From Callaeas wilsoni (lineage: Eukaryota; Chordata; Aves; Passeriformes; Callaeidae): 64,000 nt of DNA. Below are positions 14,101-27,600 of the stretch, one piece after another. The DNA is taken from the NCBI GenBank assembly GCA_013398955.1, contig VWPU01004556.1, forward strand, positions 1 to 64,000, read 5' to 3'. The notes below the pieces were generated by a model. The model did no database searches. It worked only from the letters and a program-made list of their open reading frames with translations, and was not told the DNA's origin. The translations under genes and the position numbers were made by a program. Every line of letters starts with the position of its first letter. Position 1 is the stretch's first letter.

Positions 14101-15611
14101 GGGAAGAAATATTAGCCTCAGGGCTGGTATAGTTAATAGATCATGTATCCAAATGAGTCTTTCTGGTGGATTGGTGGGAGCTTGGGGGAATCTTATCTGT
14201 CGATAGGAGATGCAGGCTGATCTCTGAGGTCTTCTTAATACCATAACAGAGTCAGTCTTGTCTAATTCTGTAATTGCAACTCTGTCCTGTGGGAGAGGTG
14301 GGAAGTTGACCCACAGAAGTTAGCTTAGATTACTATTAAAAAAATGCCCGTGAAATTTTTGAAGCACTTACACATCCCATTGCTTGCTTTCAGAAAATTG
14401 ACCAGCTGACACCATGATCATCAGGCATGGTCATACTGGGTTCCTTGTTCCTTTCATTGTGTAGATCACTGCAGGGTTGTAAGAAAGAGGAGGAAATTGA
14501 ATAGTTGAGTTCCAGCTTAGTCTTCCTTGTTTCGCTTAACTCTGATTGACATTGACCTAAGGGAGGGAACTATGGCCTGTATTACTTGGGTTGAAGGGCT
14601 TAAATCAATCTGCTGGCTCTTGTGTTGAAGTAAATAAAGTGGAATGGAGCTGCTGTTTTCCATTTGAACTGTGTCTTCTCAATTCACTGTTTTCTTGCAT
14701 CTCTGACTGTGGGAATTTTCTAGTGCAATATTTGCATTGTAGGCATTTGTTCCCTTTGATTAACTTTCTACAACACTCAGCTGTTTTAAAATAGGAAGGA
14801 AGAGCTGGAAGATGCTGTCACCCTTAAAAATACACTCAGAATAATATCTTCTGTAAACAAGGTAATGGCTCTGTTTACTAAACCAGATTAAGAAAGACAG
14901 TCTTCTTAGTGAAGACTTTCTTGGCTACAGAACTTTCTCTCAAACACAGAATGACCCAGGCACTGGGGGATGGGATGGTGAGAAGATACTTACATAATTA
15001 AAGACCATTTTATGTGTCTAAGGGCCGAGTTAGGTACGCTCTTGATGACTGGTTGCTTGGAGCTGGGGTGGACCCATTATCACATGTGTGCCAGGCTGAG
15101 TGTCCTCCTTAAGACACTGGAAGTTGTTACAGATCCCTTATGATCCTGTTTGAAGAATGATGCTGACTTCTGTTCTCTTGTTTTAATGATTTTTTTTCCA
15201 GGCTGTATGAATATTTTTGTAAATACTTTGCAAGTGGAACAATTGTTTTTCCCCTCTGTGAAAAATGCTGTTATGAATAATATTTTTGGTTTTTAGTTGA
15301 TCCTTTATGGGCTGCTTTTCCTTGTCTTTTCTCTGTTTTGTAGCTTGGTCTGACTCTTCAGCAAGGTTCTTTCTTACACTGAAGTCAGCAAAATCAGCAA
15401 TTTATCAGTTGCTAATTTAGCAACTTTATCTGAAGAGCTAGTTTGTTATGTTCTGTTTAGCTGAAGTTTGCATTGATTGAATTAGGGAGTAAAGAAACAC
15501 TTCAGTGGGGTGTTTTGGCAAACCTTTTCAAAGCAGGAAGGGGTAAAAATACTAATAGTGAAAGGAAAAAAACTACTAGGGAGTGCAGTGTCTTTTTCAA
15601 GTAAATAATAG

Positions 15612-16865
15612 CATCACTTAGGTTGGAGAAGATCATGGAGTCTAACCATTAGCCCTGCACTGCCAGATCCACCACTCAAACATGTCCTCAAGTGCCACAT
15701 CTAGACATCTTTTAAATACCTTCTGAGACGGTGACTCAACCACTTCTGTGGGCAGATTGTTCCAGTGCTTGACAACCGTTTCAAAATTTTTTTTCCTAAT
15801 ACCTAATCTAAACATCCCTTGGGGCAACTTGAGGCTGCTTCTGCTTGTCCTGTCACTTGTTGCCTGGGAGAAGAGACTGACCCCCACCTGGCTACACCCT
15901 CACTTCAGGTGTTGTAGAGAGTGATAAGGTCCTCACTGAGCTGCTGCTTCTCCAGACACTTCACCAGCTTTGCCCTTCTCTGGGCTTGCTCCAGCTCCTC
16001 AGTCTCTGCCTTGTAGTCAGGGGCCCAGAACTGAACACAGGGTTCAGGGTGTGGCCTCAGCAGTCCTGAGAACAGAGAAGTGATCTCTTCCCTCATCTCG
16101 CCAGCCACGCTGTTGCTGATCCAGGCCAGGATGCCACTGGCCTTCTTGGTCATGTGGGCGCACACTGGCTCACGTTCAGCCCATGTTGACCAGCACCCCC
16201 GGGTTCTTCACTGCCAGGCAGCTTTCCAGCCACTCTTCCCCCGCCTGTAGTGCTGCTTGAGGTTGTTGTGACCTAGACAGAGGGGTTCAACTTGGCCTCG
16301 TTGAACCTCCTCCAGTTGGCCTTGGCACATTGATCCAGCCTGTCCAGATCCTTCTGCAGAGCCTTCCTGCACTCCAGCAGATCAGCACTCCCACTCAGCT
16401 TAGTGTTACCTGCAAACTGACAGGGTACACCTGATCCCCTTCTCCAGACGGTATCTTTTCTTTAAAAATAGTAAGCAGGACTGAGCCCTGGGAACTCCAG
16501 TACTGAGTGGCTGCCAGTTGGATGTTACTCTGTTCCCCACCTCTGTTTGCACTCAGCCAGCCAGCTTTTTACCCAGTGGAGAACACACCCATCCAAACCA
16601 TGAGCAGCCAGTTTCTCCAGGAGGCTGCTGTGGGAAATGGTGTCTAAGGCTTTGCTAAGGACTCAGTACGTGACATACACAGCCTTTCCCTCATCCTTTG
16701 TGCAGGACACCCTGTCATACAAGGAGATCAAGTTGGTCAAGCCAGACCTGCCTTTTGTAAACCCATGCTGCTGGGCCTGATCCCTCAGTTGTCCTGTACG
16801 TGTCTTGTCATGGCACTCGAGATTGAGCCAGGTGCTGTTAATGGCACTTGGCTGAACCCGGTAGG
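15612..16865 (-). mobile_element. CR1 LINE fragment, 5'-truncated, antisense to ST3GAL6
   Basis: The + strand reads as the reverse complement of the 3' part of an avian CR1 retrotransposon. It starts with the diagnostic tail 'ggttggagaagatcatggagtc' near 15620. It continues through the 3' UTR-proximal region ('ttccagtgcttgacaa', 'cctaatacctaatctaaac') and into the reverse-transcriptase C-terminal part ('gtgtctaaggctttgct', 'aaacccatgctgctgg'). On the - strand two open fragments (16165-15905 and 15887-15642) are remnants of the ORF2 end. They are broken by frameshifts and stops, so the copy is dead. The 5' end is lost at about 16865, as expected for CR1, which is nearly always 5'-truncated. 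Confidence 0.88.
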
Positions 16866-18596
16866 TGAGTTTTCCTCAGTTTTTGGAGTTTTAGGGAAAA
16901 ACCCTTACTGAATTACTGCAAAAACTCAGAGATTGCTCTGGAAATTGAGAGTGACTATCAAGACAAATTTGCAGTGACTGTTCAAGTAGAGTCAGGGGAA
17001 TTGGAGCTGAAGAGGAGAATTTGAAAGGTTGGAATTGCAACAGCTGCAGCCTATGAAATATTTCTTCCAGGACAGAGCAGGACAGCCTATATTTTTTTTT
17101 TAAGGTTGATAGATTCTGCCTGGTTCATTGCATGTCTTTGTTACTGGTAGATACTGTTATAAAACCACATCTCTTAACTCTACAATTAAATTCTGGTGAA
17201 AGATATGCGTGGAAAATAATAAGGACGTAGTGGCTTGTTGCACTCAAGTAATCATGACACTGTTGAGTATTTCTTAAGGGGTGAAGAAATGTGAGTGGCA
17301 GCGATTTACTTTTCAATTTCTAATAACTAATTTTGGCCTTTAAAATGGGATCTCTAAGATACCACTAGCATAGAGCATATTGTTATAAATCACTTGGACT
17401 ATGTCCACCTTGACTTTTATTGCCTTGGAGCTGCTTAAAATAACAGCAACTCTAAAGACTCTACTTGAAAAAAAGAAAATTAAAAAGGCAATAAAGGCAT
17501 AAAGGCCAAGGTTCTGCTCTTGGAAAATGAAGCAGTATGTTTGGATATGACTTGTTTTGCTGGACAGCTGTTCAGTTCACTATAAAATGTAGGTAGGCAA
17601 GTAGGTATATATGCATTGTGTGCTTTGACCATGCTTCCCATGATGGGGGAGAAGTGGAATACTAGAAGGCTGTACCTGTCAAGTAAATTTCCACAGTAAC
17701 TTGTGGCTGGAATGGCTGTTTTGGACTTTAACAAGATTAAGCAACAACAGTTCATTCATAGCTACTGAAAAGGCTGCTCACTGTGTAAGATGTGAGCAAT
17801 ACAGGACTTGATTTTCCTTCAGTCTGTCTTGCCAGATATGTGAGTTACTGATATTTCTGTTTTTCTTTCACTAGACTCTGCAATGAGATGCAAACTCTAT
17901 TTGAAAAAGGAACACTTTCTCTGATATTTCTCCATAATGTCACAAGTTCAACAGATGGGGTCCTAACTTTTCTTCCTCACTTTGCAATGTGTAAAAATAA
18001 AATTTTTCTGTTGCTTGAGCAATGAAGTTTGGCTTGTGTCAGGAGCTGAAGACTCTGCAGGCATAAGCAGATAGTTTCAGTGCAGCTCTAAATGTCAAAA
18101 CTGGACTTTAAGAACATTCAGTGATCCTAAAAAAAAACCAGTAGAAATTTGTGGCAGCTCATACCCTGTTCTGTTTCATCAGCATCAGCCTATCTGCCTC
18201 CTGTGCCAGTGCTTGTTTAACTGTGTAATTACAGAAACTGATAGCGTGTGGAACAAGAAACAGGAGCACAGGTAGCTATAAAGGCCAGCTGGTTTCTTTG
18301 GGCTCCTGATGGACAGAAGAGTTCTACTCTCACATGGCCTCAGAGAGAACCTAGAGTGAATCCATGCTTCTGTGCAGAGTACACACACAGTAGGTGCAAA
18401 GCAGCATTCAACTCCTGGCACTGGGTCTTTGCATGAGAAACCAAAGTGAAAGGATCACCGGTCAGACTTGTGGTGGTAGAGAATGGCTGTAATAACAATA
18501 ACTTTTCTTTTGTAGGTTTCCAGATGCTTTAGAAAAAGCTTGTGCATTTGTTCATCTTGTGTTTCAGTTTCTTGTTTTGTTTTTCTTATGTTTCAG

Positions 18597-18696
18597 GTTT
18601 ATCAGTCATGAAACGAATTCTTCTGGTTTTTATCCTGGCTGCTGCTGTTATGTATGGTATCCTGCATGGAAATCTGTGGAGAAATAACTTCTACTG
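18597..18696 (+). CDS. ST3GAL6: ST3GAL6 exon with start codon and membrane anchor
   Basis: The acceptor TTTCAG ends at 18596 after a T-rich tract. The start ATG is at 18608, 11 bases into the exon. It begins MKRILLVF and encodes residues 1-29 plus two bases of Trp30: a basic start then a hydrophobic span, as in a type II Golgi enzyme. The donor is GTATGG at 18697. A second GT at 18701 was tested and breaks the frame into both possible next exons, which fixes the end at 18696. The human start (MRGYLV...) lines up with this Met. Confidence 0.9.
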
Positions 18697-21600
18697 GTAT
18701 GGTGATTCTTTGTTCATTTAGAGTGCAGACACCTCATGGCTGTATGAGAGATGTGGCTCTGACTTCTTGTGTTGCTCCCTAAGTGTTTACTAGTAATCAT
18801 CATAAGTGATTACTGCTCTGTGTGTGTGTGTTTTGTGGTTGAGGTCTTCTGGTACTCTAAGGAAATCAATAGTATTGTTCTGTCCTGTCACCTGTTCTCT
18901 TGTGTCACTTTTAAATGTAGTAATTAATTTGAGCCTGGTTGTATGGAGAAGTGAGGACCTCAGTGGTAGGGAGCCCCTCTGAGGTTCGTGAAAACAGGTG
19001 TTCAGGTGAGGAGTTGCATGAAATGCAGAAATAAGGTGTCCACATCTCCCTCCACCCCATGTGGGTTTAGTGGTAGTTTGTTCCACTAAATGCCTGATAA
19101 GTGGCGTGGGAGAGGCCTTCTCCACACGCGGGAATAACTGCAGGTGCAGGGGGCACCTTTTGAAAAGCTGAAATGTGTTAAGGCCCAGCAGCAGCCCTTG
19201 AGGGCAGAGAGCCTTCACTGTCTCCGGGCTCACTGGACAAGTGGCTTGAGACCTAAAATTCAGGGCACTTGCTTGAAGAAGTTGAGTTTCCATTGGTCTT
19301 CACACAGCTGTGACTAGGACTGACCAGAGTGTTATGAAGATAAGTGATAGTTTTTAAAAGCAGTGGTTAATGTGCTCCCTTTTATCTTGTTTATAGTGTA
19401 CAATTGATACAAATAGCTTTCTGTTGTGGTTTCTGTTTACAGCAAACCACAGTGTTGTGACATTTCCCTTTTTGCAGGATTAGCTTTTATGGACAGACTT
19501 CCCCTGTGAGGGCTTCTCCTTCCTATGTGACTAGTGGAGTTACAATCAGTTACAATCAGTAAGTTCAGCAGTTGAGTATTTTGGTGGTGGGGTTGTTGTG
19601 TTTTTTTTTTTTTTGTTTTGGATAGGTGGGAGGGATTAAATCTGTAGCTTTTGTCCATAGGCTCCCTGCTCAATTGTACTGCTGTGTCCAGTGGCTGTTC
19701 CTGTTATAAACACAGTGGTAAGGTGTCTGTCAGAAAGGAATTTGTCCATGTCATGTTTCCAGTGTTTGTTTAATATTTATGGCCACTTCCAGTAACTGTC
19801 TCTAACAAACAATGAATTGTTGGAAGGACATTGGCTTACAATTTTCAGATCTGTGCAGTTCTGAGTTATACTTGAATAAAGTTAGCACGGCTTGGAGGGC
19901 AACTTCAGTGCTTAAAACTTACTAAACCAGAGGTGTGTTTCACTTGTCGTGTTCAAGTGTGTGTATAGGCAGCTCCTGTGCTTGTGACTTCCTGCAGTTA
20001 GATTTGTGGGACTAATGAGCACCTATGCTAAAACTTGAAAGCAGACCTCCTCTGAAGCTGTCCTGCAAAATGCCATCTGTGAGGCTGATGTTGGAAAGCA
20101 ACAAGGTGGCCAGCTGATAGATTTCACGGGCTGCTTTCTCAGTGTCAGTATTCACGTAAGAACTTGAGGTTACCAAAATCAATTAACCTTAATGGTCTCT
20201 TCAGCTTGTGGTGGTTCTAATGTGGTGATTTCATCCTTCTGTCCTGAATGCAATCCAGAGGCACATGTTGCTCACACTGAACTTTACCTTCCCTTCTGGG
20301 CTTCATATTTGTGATTAATTTGGCTAAATCTCCAAGTCGGGAATGTGCTTAGATGTGTAAGTCTTAGCCTTATTATGATTGGAATGACTTATCCCCAAAG
20401 AATGTAATTTTCCTCAAAGTACCCTGTTTCCTTCTCCAAACAAGACTCTGTCTCTTCCCTGAGGAGTGATGGGGATGCTATCTGGAATGGCTGCAGGGGT
20501 GATTGAGCCCAGGAGTCCTCCTTCTCTGGAGGTGGGCCTCAATTCTCACTTCTGATTGTGCCTGCTTTGATACTTGCTGAGCAAGGGAGGTCACAGCCCC
20601 CTTGGAGAAGCAGTGTGAAATAAAAGCCTTTGCTAGTAAAAGTAATTGTGCTGCAATGAGAAAGTTTCATCTCTATCACACAGGGGGATGGGGTAATGAA
20701 ATCTTGATGTGATCTTAACTCAGTAATCAGCTTTTACTAATTCGATTTGTCCAAGTTTCCTTACCTTGTTTCTGCTACCCATTCTTGGTCTTGCTGTTTA
20801 TTTGGAATTGTTTTTTTGCAGGCTGCCACCTACGGCTGTAGAGAGGAGGAATGCATTGGACACTTGTCTCCTGAAACCAGCATTTGAATCTTTACTGGGG
20901 TGAGTCTTCCGTGGGAATTGAGGGGGGGAAGGAAGGGCTGTGCTGCTTGAGGTAGAACTGGGCTATTTACACATTTTGGAGCAAACCTTGAGTTGTGCTC
21001 TGAGAAAGCTTGGAAAGATTAGACTAAGTCCTGGCTGAAGGAGTCTTAAACTTCTGCACAAAGACACCATGGCTTTATTTTCCCCCATTACTTTTTGTAT
21101 ATATGAAAATGTGGCTGTAATTTTAGTGCCATTGTGAGTTTTAAAGCACATGTAAGCATGTAAACTTTGTGCCACCCAAAGCAGACTTGTAGTCTTTGAG
21201 TTTCGGTTAGCTCCTGGTCCGGTAAGGTGGTCCTAATTCCTTACCCATGGATTGTGCCCAGGCTGTCTGTGTTTTGGGTGCAGCAGGGTAGCTCTGGTGT
21301 TCAGCAAAGGGGCAGGAATGGACTCAGAGGTACACAGCAAGAAGAAGGTACGTGCACAGCTACGACAGTCTCACATTTCTGTAGCTTGTTTATAGAAACA
21401 GTTTGCATGAGCTGAAGATCTGTTCTATGCACTTTGGTGATACCCTGGGGAGGTTGAAAGGATTTCTGACCTCCCAGAATTATTTATTGGAAAGGAACCA
21501 GAGCTAGATGAGCTAGAATTAAGAATCTTTTCTCAGTAGGTAAATTATTTATTATGTCTAAGCTTACCAGCTGCTTCTGAACAGCAAAGCAAGTTACTCA

Positions 21601-24600
21601 ATTTAATACAGGTATTTAGTGCATCATGTCTCAAAGCTAGCTGATGTTGCTTAGTGGAGCTATGGTCCATTTCTCGGTGTGTGGGCTGTAGTGTTTTGGT
21701 TTTGGGGTTTTTTTTCCCCTTTTTACTGTTAGTATCTTCTGAATACATAGAGCTTAAAGAGTGAGATACTTGATTTGGGAAGCTGAAAGAGAAAGTTTCC
21801 TTAATAGCTATTAATATTCTTAATGGACAAACAAGTCATGTGCTGACTGGGGCTCTTTATGATTAACATTAGGTTTTCTAAAGACTGTATACTTCTGTGC
21901 TAACATTTTAATCTAAGACCTAATATGCAGGATCATTACAAAGTCAACCAGTACACTGAGCGTGTGCTTAGTTAATGCAAAGGTGAAGCCAAGGGCATGG
22001 TAGCATGTGACATTTTTGTGTCTGCTGTTCACTCATTTCACTGGGCTTGGCACTAAGGCAGAATGAGTCCCTTCCCTGCTATGAGAGATCCCTTTTCTAT
22101 GGTTCCTGTCTTTTGACACAAAAGTGACCCATTCTTTTTAGCTTGACACTTCCAAGGTATAATGCAATCATGTTCTAGTTTGCAGGAAGAATGTGCTTTT
22201 GAGGCAAACCTCCTTGTGATCCCCCCATGCCTCGCTTCTCATCCCAGGGTGGCCCTGGTGTGAATGCACTGGGATCCTTTCAGACATCTGCTTGAGCCAG
22301 AAGATGCACTGCAGAAGCACAGCCCATGTGCTGCAGCTGCTAAGGGGTGGGACCCTACTAGAGTTAGTCTGGAATATAAAATACCCAAGATGCATGTAAT
22401 GGACATGAGAACTCCATACTTTTTTGCTTCATGGATATACCCCTGTTGCCCTAAACAACTTACTAATGCCAACACAGTCAATTAGTGCCACTGGTTTGAA
22501 ATAGGAGGGCAGCTCAAATCAGGAGATGGTATTTTCAAGTTAAAACACCTTGCTTCAAACCCTGTTCTTATTTATTAAATTGCCCTGTGCAATAATAACT
22601 CCTAATTTTCCTTGCTACCTCTATTATGTACTGTTCAAACCTGAAGTTATTCACTGTCTTCCTGGGTTATGTATACTCTTAAATATGTGGTCTCGTGGTA
22701 TAAGCTTTCAGTCACACAATTTTAATGACAATTTTAATGTCTATATAAATTGTACTAATAGACAAGTCTTTTTGTCTCACTCTTTGCCTGCATCTTCTGT
22801 TACAAGATCTTTCCTTTTCCGTCATCTGCTTGCTTTCCCTGTGTTCATGGATTTTCTTCTTTTAAAAATGGATGATAATATGATAAAAATGGTAGTAGTA
22901 GGATAAAGAGAGCTTTTTACAAAGCAGTTGCATGACTTACTGGCTTATGCAGGTACATCGTGTGGATTTTTGAAACTTCTTCCTTTTTTCTTTCATCAGT
23001 GTTGACAAAATATACCCGTTCCTGTGCGCTAATGATTTTATCAGAGTGGCAGAGTTCCAAGGGAGCAATAAGTTTGAACTACCTTATGGAATAAAGAGAG
23101 CAGGTTCGTATTTCCCATGTACCTTATTTTTAATCAGAGATACCTAAATGGCTTGTAAAGCCACCTGAATCTCTGGCCATGATCTTTCCTGTGCACTAAT
23201 GCCAATCCTTTTGGAGGTGTCTAGCAGTGTGTTAATGGTTTTGTTCAGTCCCTCTGACCTGACACCTTTCTGTTTGTAACAAGTAAAACACTGGGTTGGA
23301 ATTGTCCCTCTTAGCAGAGAAGCTCCAAAAAGGTGTGAGTGAGGAAGAGTGGACCTTATTCAGCTTCCTCTGTTTGTGTGTGGGCTGGAGTGCTAAAGAT
23401 ACTCAACTGTACTTTGTTAAGGGAGATACTGAGTCAGTGTGATGGGCTTCAGTCAGCACACCTAAGCTGGTTGGAATCCAGAGTCCTACTGGGGCAGAAG
23501 TCCTCAGGTTTGGGCAGTTACATCAGTGAAATTTTCCTTTTACTGTCCTGGTTTTGACTGGAATATAATTAATTTTCTTCCTAGTAGGTGGTACAGTGCT
23601 GTGTTTGGGATTCAGCATGAGAATAATGTTGACAACACATGGATGTTCTAATTGTTGCTAAGTAATGCTTGTTCTAAGTGAAGGACTTCTCAGTTTTCCA
23701 TGCTCTGCCAGTGAGCAGGTGCACAAGAAGCTGAGGGGAGGATTGCCAGGACAACTGACCCCAGCTGGAAAACGGCTATTCTGTGCCATATAACATGCTC
23801 AGTATTTAAACTGCTGGGGAGTTGTCCAGGAGAGGGTGGTTGCTGCTTGGGGACTGGCAGGTCGGTAGGTCGTGAGCAATTGTGTTGCGCATCATTTGTT
23901 TTTCTGGAGTTTTATTCCCCTCTCATTTCGTTTCCATACAAATTTTACCTTTATCTGACTCTCCCCCCGTCAAGGGTGGAGACTTGAGTGGCTGTGTGGC
24001 ACTTGCTTGCCATCTGGGGCTAAACCATGACACTGAGCTGGCTGCTCCTGCCAGGGAAGGTGTCACAGGGGCTGCAGGGGGAACTAATGACACTGCATGG
24101 CTGGTGGACCTGTGCAAAGGGTTTGCTGACTCATTCCCACTGCCCATGTTGGTCAGGCCAGAGTAAATAGGGCCAAACACCCTAAAGGCCTTAGCTACCC
24201 TTTTGGAAGGGGTTGTAAAGTCTCAAATTTGAGAGTTTCTGACACTAACAGTGCACCTTCCTAGTCTGGGCTTTAGACTTAATTTGCCCTCCATCAGTGG
24301 TAACAAGGGTGGTGCATTTTCCTGCACTTTCGGGATTACAGTGAGGAAAACTACAATTGGGAATGAGTTAATTTCTCCTCTGAGGTGAATTGAGTGTCCA
24401 GCAGGAGCCTGCCCACCAAGAGTGGGCTGTGGAGGTGCCTCTGTCCAGCTTTGCCACAGGCTAGATTGATGTCTTCTCCAAAGAAATGGAATGCTGTTAC
24501 TGTCCCTGGCTGTATGAACCCTCTTGAGTCAGCTGAGGGGGGGTAGAAGAAAAACCAAAGTCAGTTAGAATGTAGGTCATGGAAATTATTCCAGTTCTTA

Positions 24601-27600
24601 TTTACTGTAATGAAGATTTTTTTTTTTACATACAAATCTCATGCTATTTTCTATTTTGAGGCAGAAAAAAGAGAGAGAGCTTTGTTAAATCTGAATTTCT
24701 TTGGCATCATTGGTTGATCTGTGGCACTAAATTCCAAGTGTTCTTACATTGAGGTTTTTATGCACAGTGCACTACTGTGTTTAAAAACACTGTGGTCAGG
24801 GTGACATGCTTATTTTTGTATTGCAAATACTGAGTGTTTTCATTAATCTTGTTTACGTTTGCTTTTTAGAGCAATTTTTTCGTTTAGCCCTTTCAAGACT
24901 GCAGAACTGTGGCCTTTCCAGTGAAGAAGACAGGTGAGGTGGTTTATTTGTTACTGTTTCTGTTGGTTGCATTTTTAATATTTAGTACTTACGTGAAGAG
25001 GAATGTCTGTGAGGTTATCCTGAAATTGCTCAAGTTAATCAGGACACGGAGCAGACTGACAGGGTCCAAGCAGTGTGTAGCTGATTCCAAGGTTTAAGCA
25101 GGCTTGGTTTTACACTTACGGAGCACCAGCATGCAAGAAAAATTATTCTGTGAGGGAGCTTTAACTTAGAGATTTCCTTTTATAAAGTTTGTTAGAAATT
25201 CACCAGCTGAATGCAGTCCCATCTTCTGTAGTATCTTTTTATGCTTAGATTGAATGTGACCTCCTCTTGCAAACTCATGATCAGTGTAAGATGGAGAATG
25301 TTTTGAGATAAGCAGGTGCAAAGCAATGTCTTCTATGCAGAACAAATCTTGGGCGTATCCCTGTGCCTCTGCATCCGCTGGCTGCTGCACACCCTTGTTC
25401 CTACATACGCTCAGCTTCCTTCCCTTGTGGATGTGGGAGACCTAGGAAGGCAGGAAAGGCTGTCTGTCCTTTTGGGAGTAATAAGGGTATGGCACGGAAG
25501 GGAGCATGTCTTAGATAACTTGCTTCCCATGGATTAAATAGATTAAATTAGATGAAATCTTTAATGAGATTAAATCTCTTGTTGGAAGCCACATCTGCCA
25601 GGAGGTTTTGTTTTGTTTTGAAGGGTCTTTGTGTTTGTGTGTCTTGTTTTTTGTTTGGCTTTGGTGGGGATTTTTTGGAGGTAGGGTAGTAGGGTTGGCA
25701 GGTAGACTGAAGTCCTGTGTTTACAAAGTGATGCAGATGACTCCTTAGATTTGCAGTCTAGCAAATGGGCTGACAACCTGCCAGATGTGATGTTAATATA
25801 CAGACTTCTTAATAGAGTTGAACGCAAATAGCGCTGAGGTTGGCTGTACTTGTTTTTGTTTTTTAATTACAGAGATCATATGAGATTGCTGCTTGAAGCC
25901 ACATGTCAGGATCGCATTTTAATTAAACTTGGGTGGAATATGTTCAAACCTAAGAATTTGTTTTAGTACTGTTTTTCTTTTTTTCCCCTACTGTACTCTT
26001 TCCTTTTTCTGTGTTTAGTCTGTTTCTAAGTTTACTCTTAAGGAAGGAAAAAAGTAAAACTCCATATTTTCTATCAGAAGTGTGATAATGGGGTATATTT
26101 ATACAGAATTGGCTGACAGAAGCTGCTCTTTTGTCTGGAATTTGAAGGAGAATGCCAAATGTTGTATTAGAAATTCCCCGAAACCGTAAGTTCAGCACCG
26201 CAATTGTTTGTGCCGTAAAGCAGAGATGATTGTACCTTTTACATGGAAATCATCTCATCCTGTAGATGAGAAGTAAGGAAATTGGTATTCATCCTTTGGA
26301 AGTGGATTCTGAGATGTAGATATGGTTAGTAGTTCTGGGAAGTATGCTTCATTTTATTAAAAGTAATATACTTCAGTGGTACTGAAGCAAAATGAGAGCT
26401 ATTACTATTTAAAAGGCAGTAATATAAACAAATCAAACATACAATGACTTCATATAATATATTCTTTCTAGATCCATCAGGTTTTGTGTACAGCACTCTT
26501 AGGGCATGAATCACTGTAGTTGGGAAGAGTTTTTATACATATATTTCACTGAGATATGGTGGCTTGTAAAAGTGAAACTCTCTAGGAATTAATCCTAACA
26601 ATGTTCTCCAGTAGTACAGAATTGTTAGGCAGCTCTGTGGTGCAATTGTCCAATTCAGCCTTCTTGGCAGAACACAAACCAGATTTCCCTATAAATGTTT
26701 TTTAAGGCAGGCAAATATTAGGCTAGATAAGCACAAAGTCTGTGGTGCTTATATGGCTGTATTTGTCTACAACTTAGGTAAATCTGTACAGCGTGAGCTA
26801 CAAAAGGTTTTTTTCCCAAACAGTGTATTTTCCAAACTTAGGTTGAGTTCTCACTCTGTAAAGGTCTAGCTCTCCCAGAGAGTTTGGAAATGAAGAGTGT
26901 CACTGACTTCAGTTCCTAGCTGAGTACTCTAAGGACTCTGAGCTGAACAATTCTTACAAATGCATTTACACAATCCTGAGTCTACAAAATGTGACCTCTG
27001 CATCCTCCTTTCACCAAATAACCTCAAAGGAAATAATTTGCATTCCTCTAGTGACCATGGGGGTGTGTGTTAAAGGAGCTGAGGCAGAGATCTTTTTTAC
27101 TTTTTCCGCTGAAACAGTATTTCAGTGGAATGTGGAGGATGCAAACCTTTTGACTTTAAAGGCTACATTTCCATTTAGCAATATTTTTCTTTTATAGACT
27201 AGGAAAATGTTTCTTTTAGCATTTCACCATATAAACAAAATACATAAGCCAAGGCCTGGCCTTGAGATTGAGGCTCTTGTACACCACCTGAATAGGGCAG
27301 TGGTTTGAGTGACCACTGCCTGCAGCCATTGAAGATCAGTTACCATGGTGTTTGCATTGGGATCCATTTATACTCTTAGTAGATCTCTGACACATAAAGG
27401 CAATCCCTTTGTCACTCAGACCCTTCCTACAGCTGTTGTTACAGCCAAAGTCTTAATGTTTTTCACCATCATCAATATCAGTGCTACTGGTTGTAAGCTG
27501 AACATCCAGACATTGCAATGTTACATTTTGCTTGTAGCACACCTGATGTTATTTAAGAATACCTGAACTTATTTCCCTTCTTGTCAATATATTGATTTGG

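Larger units (their letters stand above)
142..18596 (+). other. ST3GAL6: Large first intron of ST3GAL6; no coding gene seen
   Basis: This stretch is mostly A/T-rich with many short poly-T runs (for example near 2349, 7456, 8399, 9060 and 12535). Its open frames are short, unlinked and unlike any family I know. It holds an old interspersed repeat tail near 5.1 kb and a CR1 LINE copy at 15.6-16.9 kb, described separately. A short pyrimidine tract plus AG near 9675 and another near 17873 could serve untranslated exons, but neither is followed by a convincing donor in a conserved context. Otherwise I see nothing supportable here. Confidence 0.6.

Noticed and set aside
18697..18702. Alternative donor at 18701 for the first ST3GAL6 coding exon
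   Set aside because: Joining from there to 19478 or 20822 shifts the frame and reaches a stop or loses the conserved stem; the donor at 18697 keeps both joins in frame.
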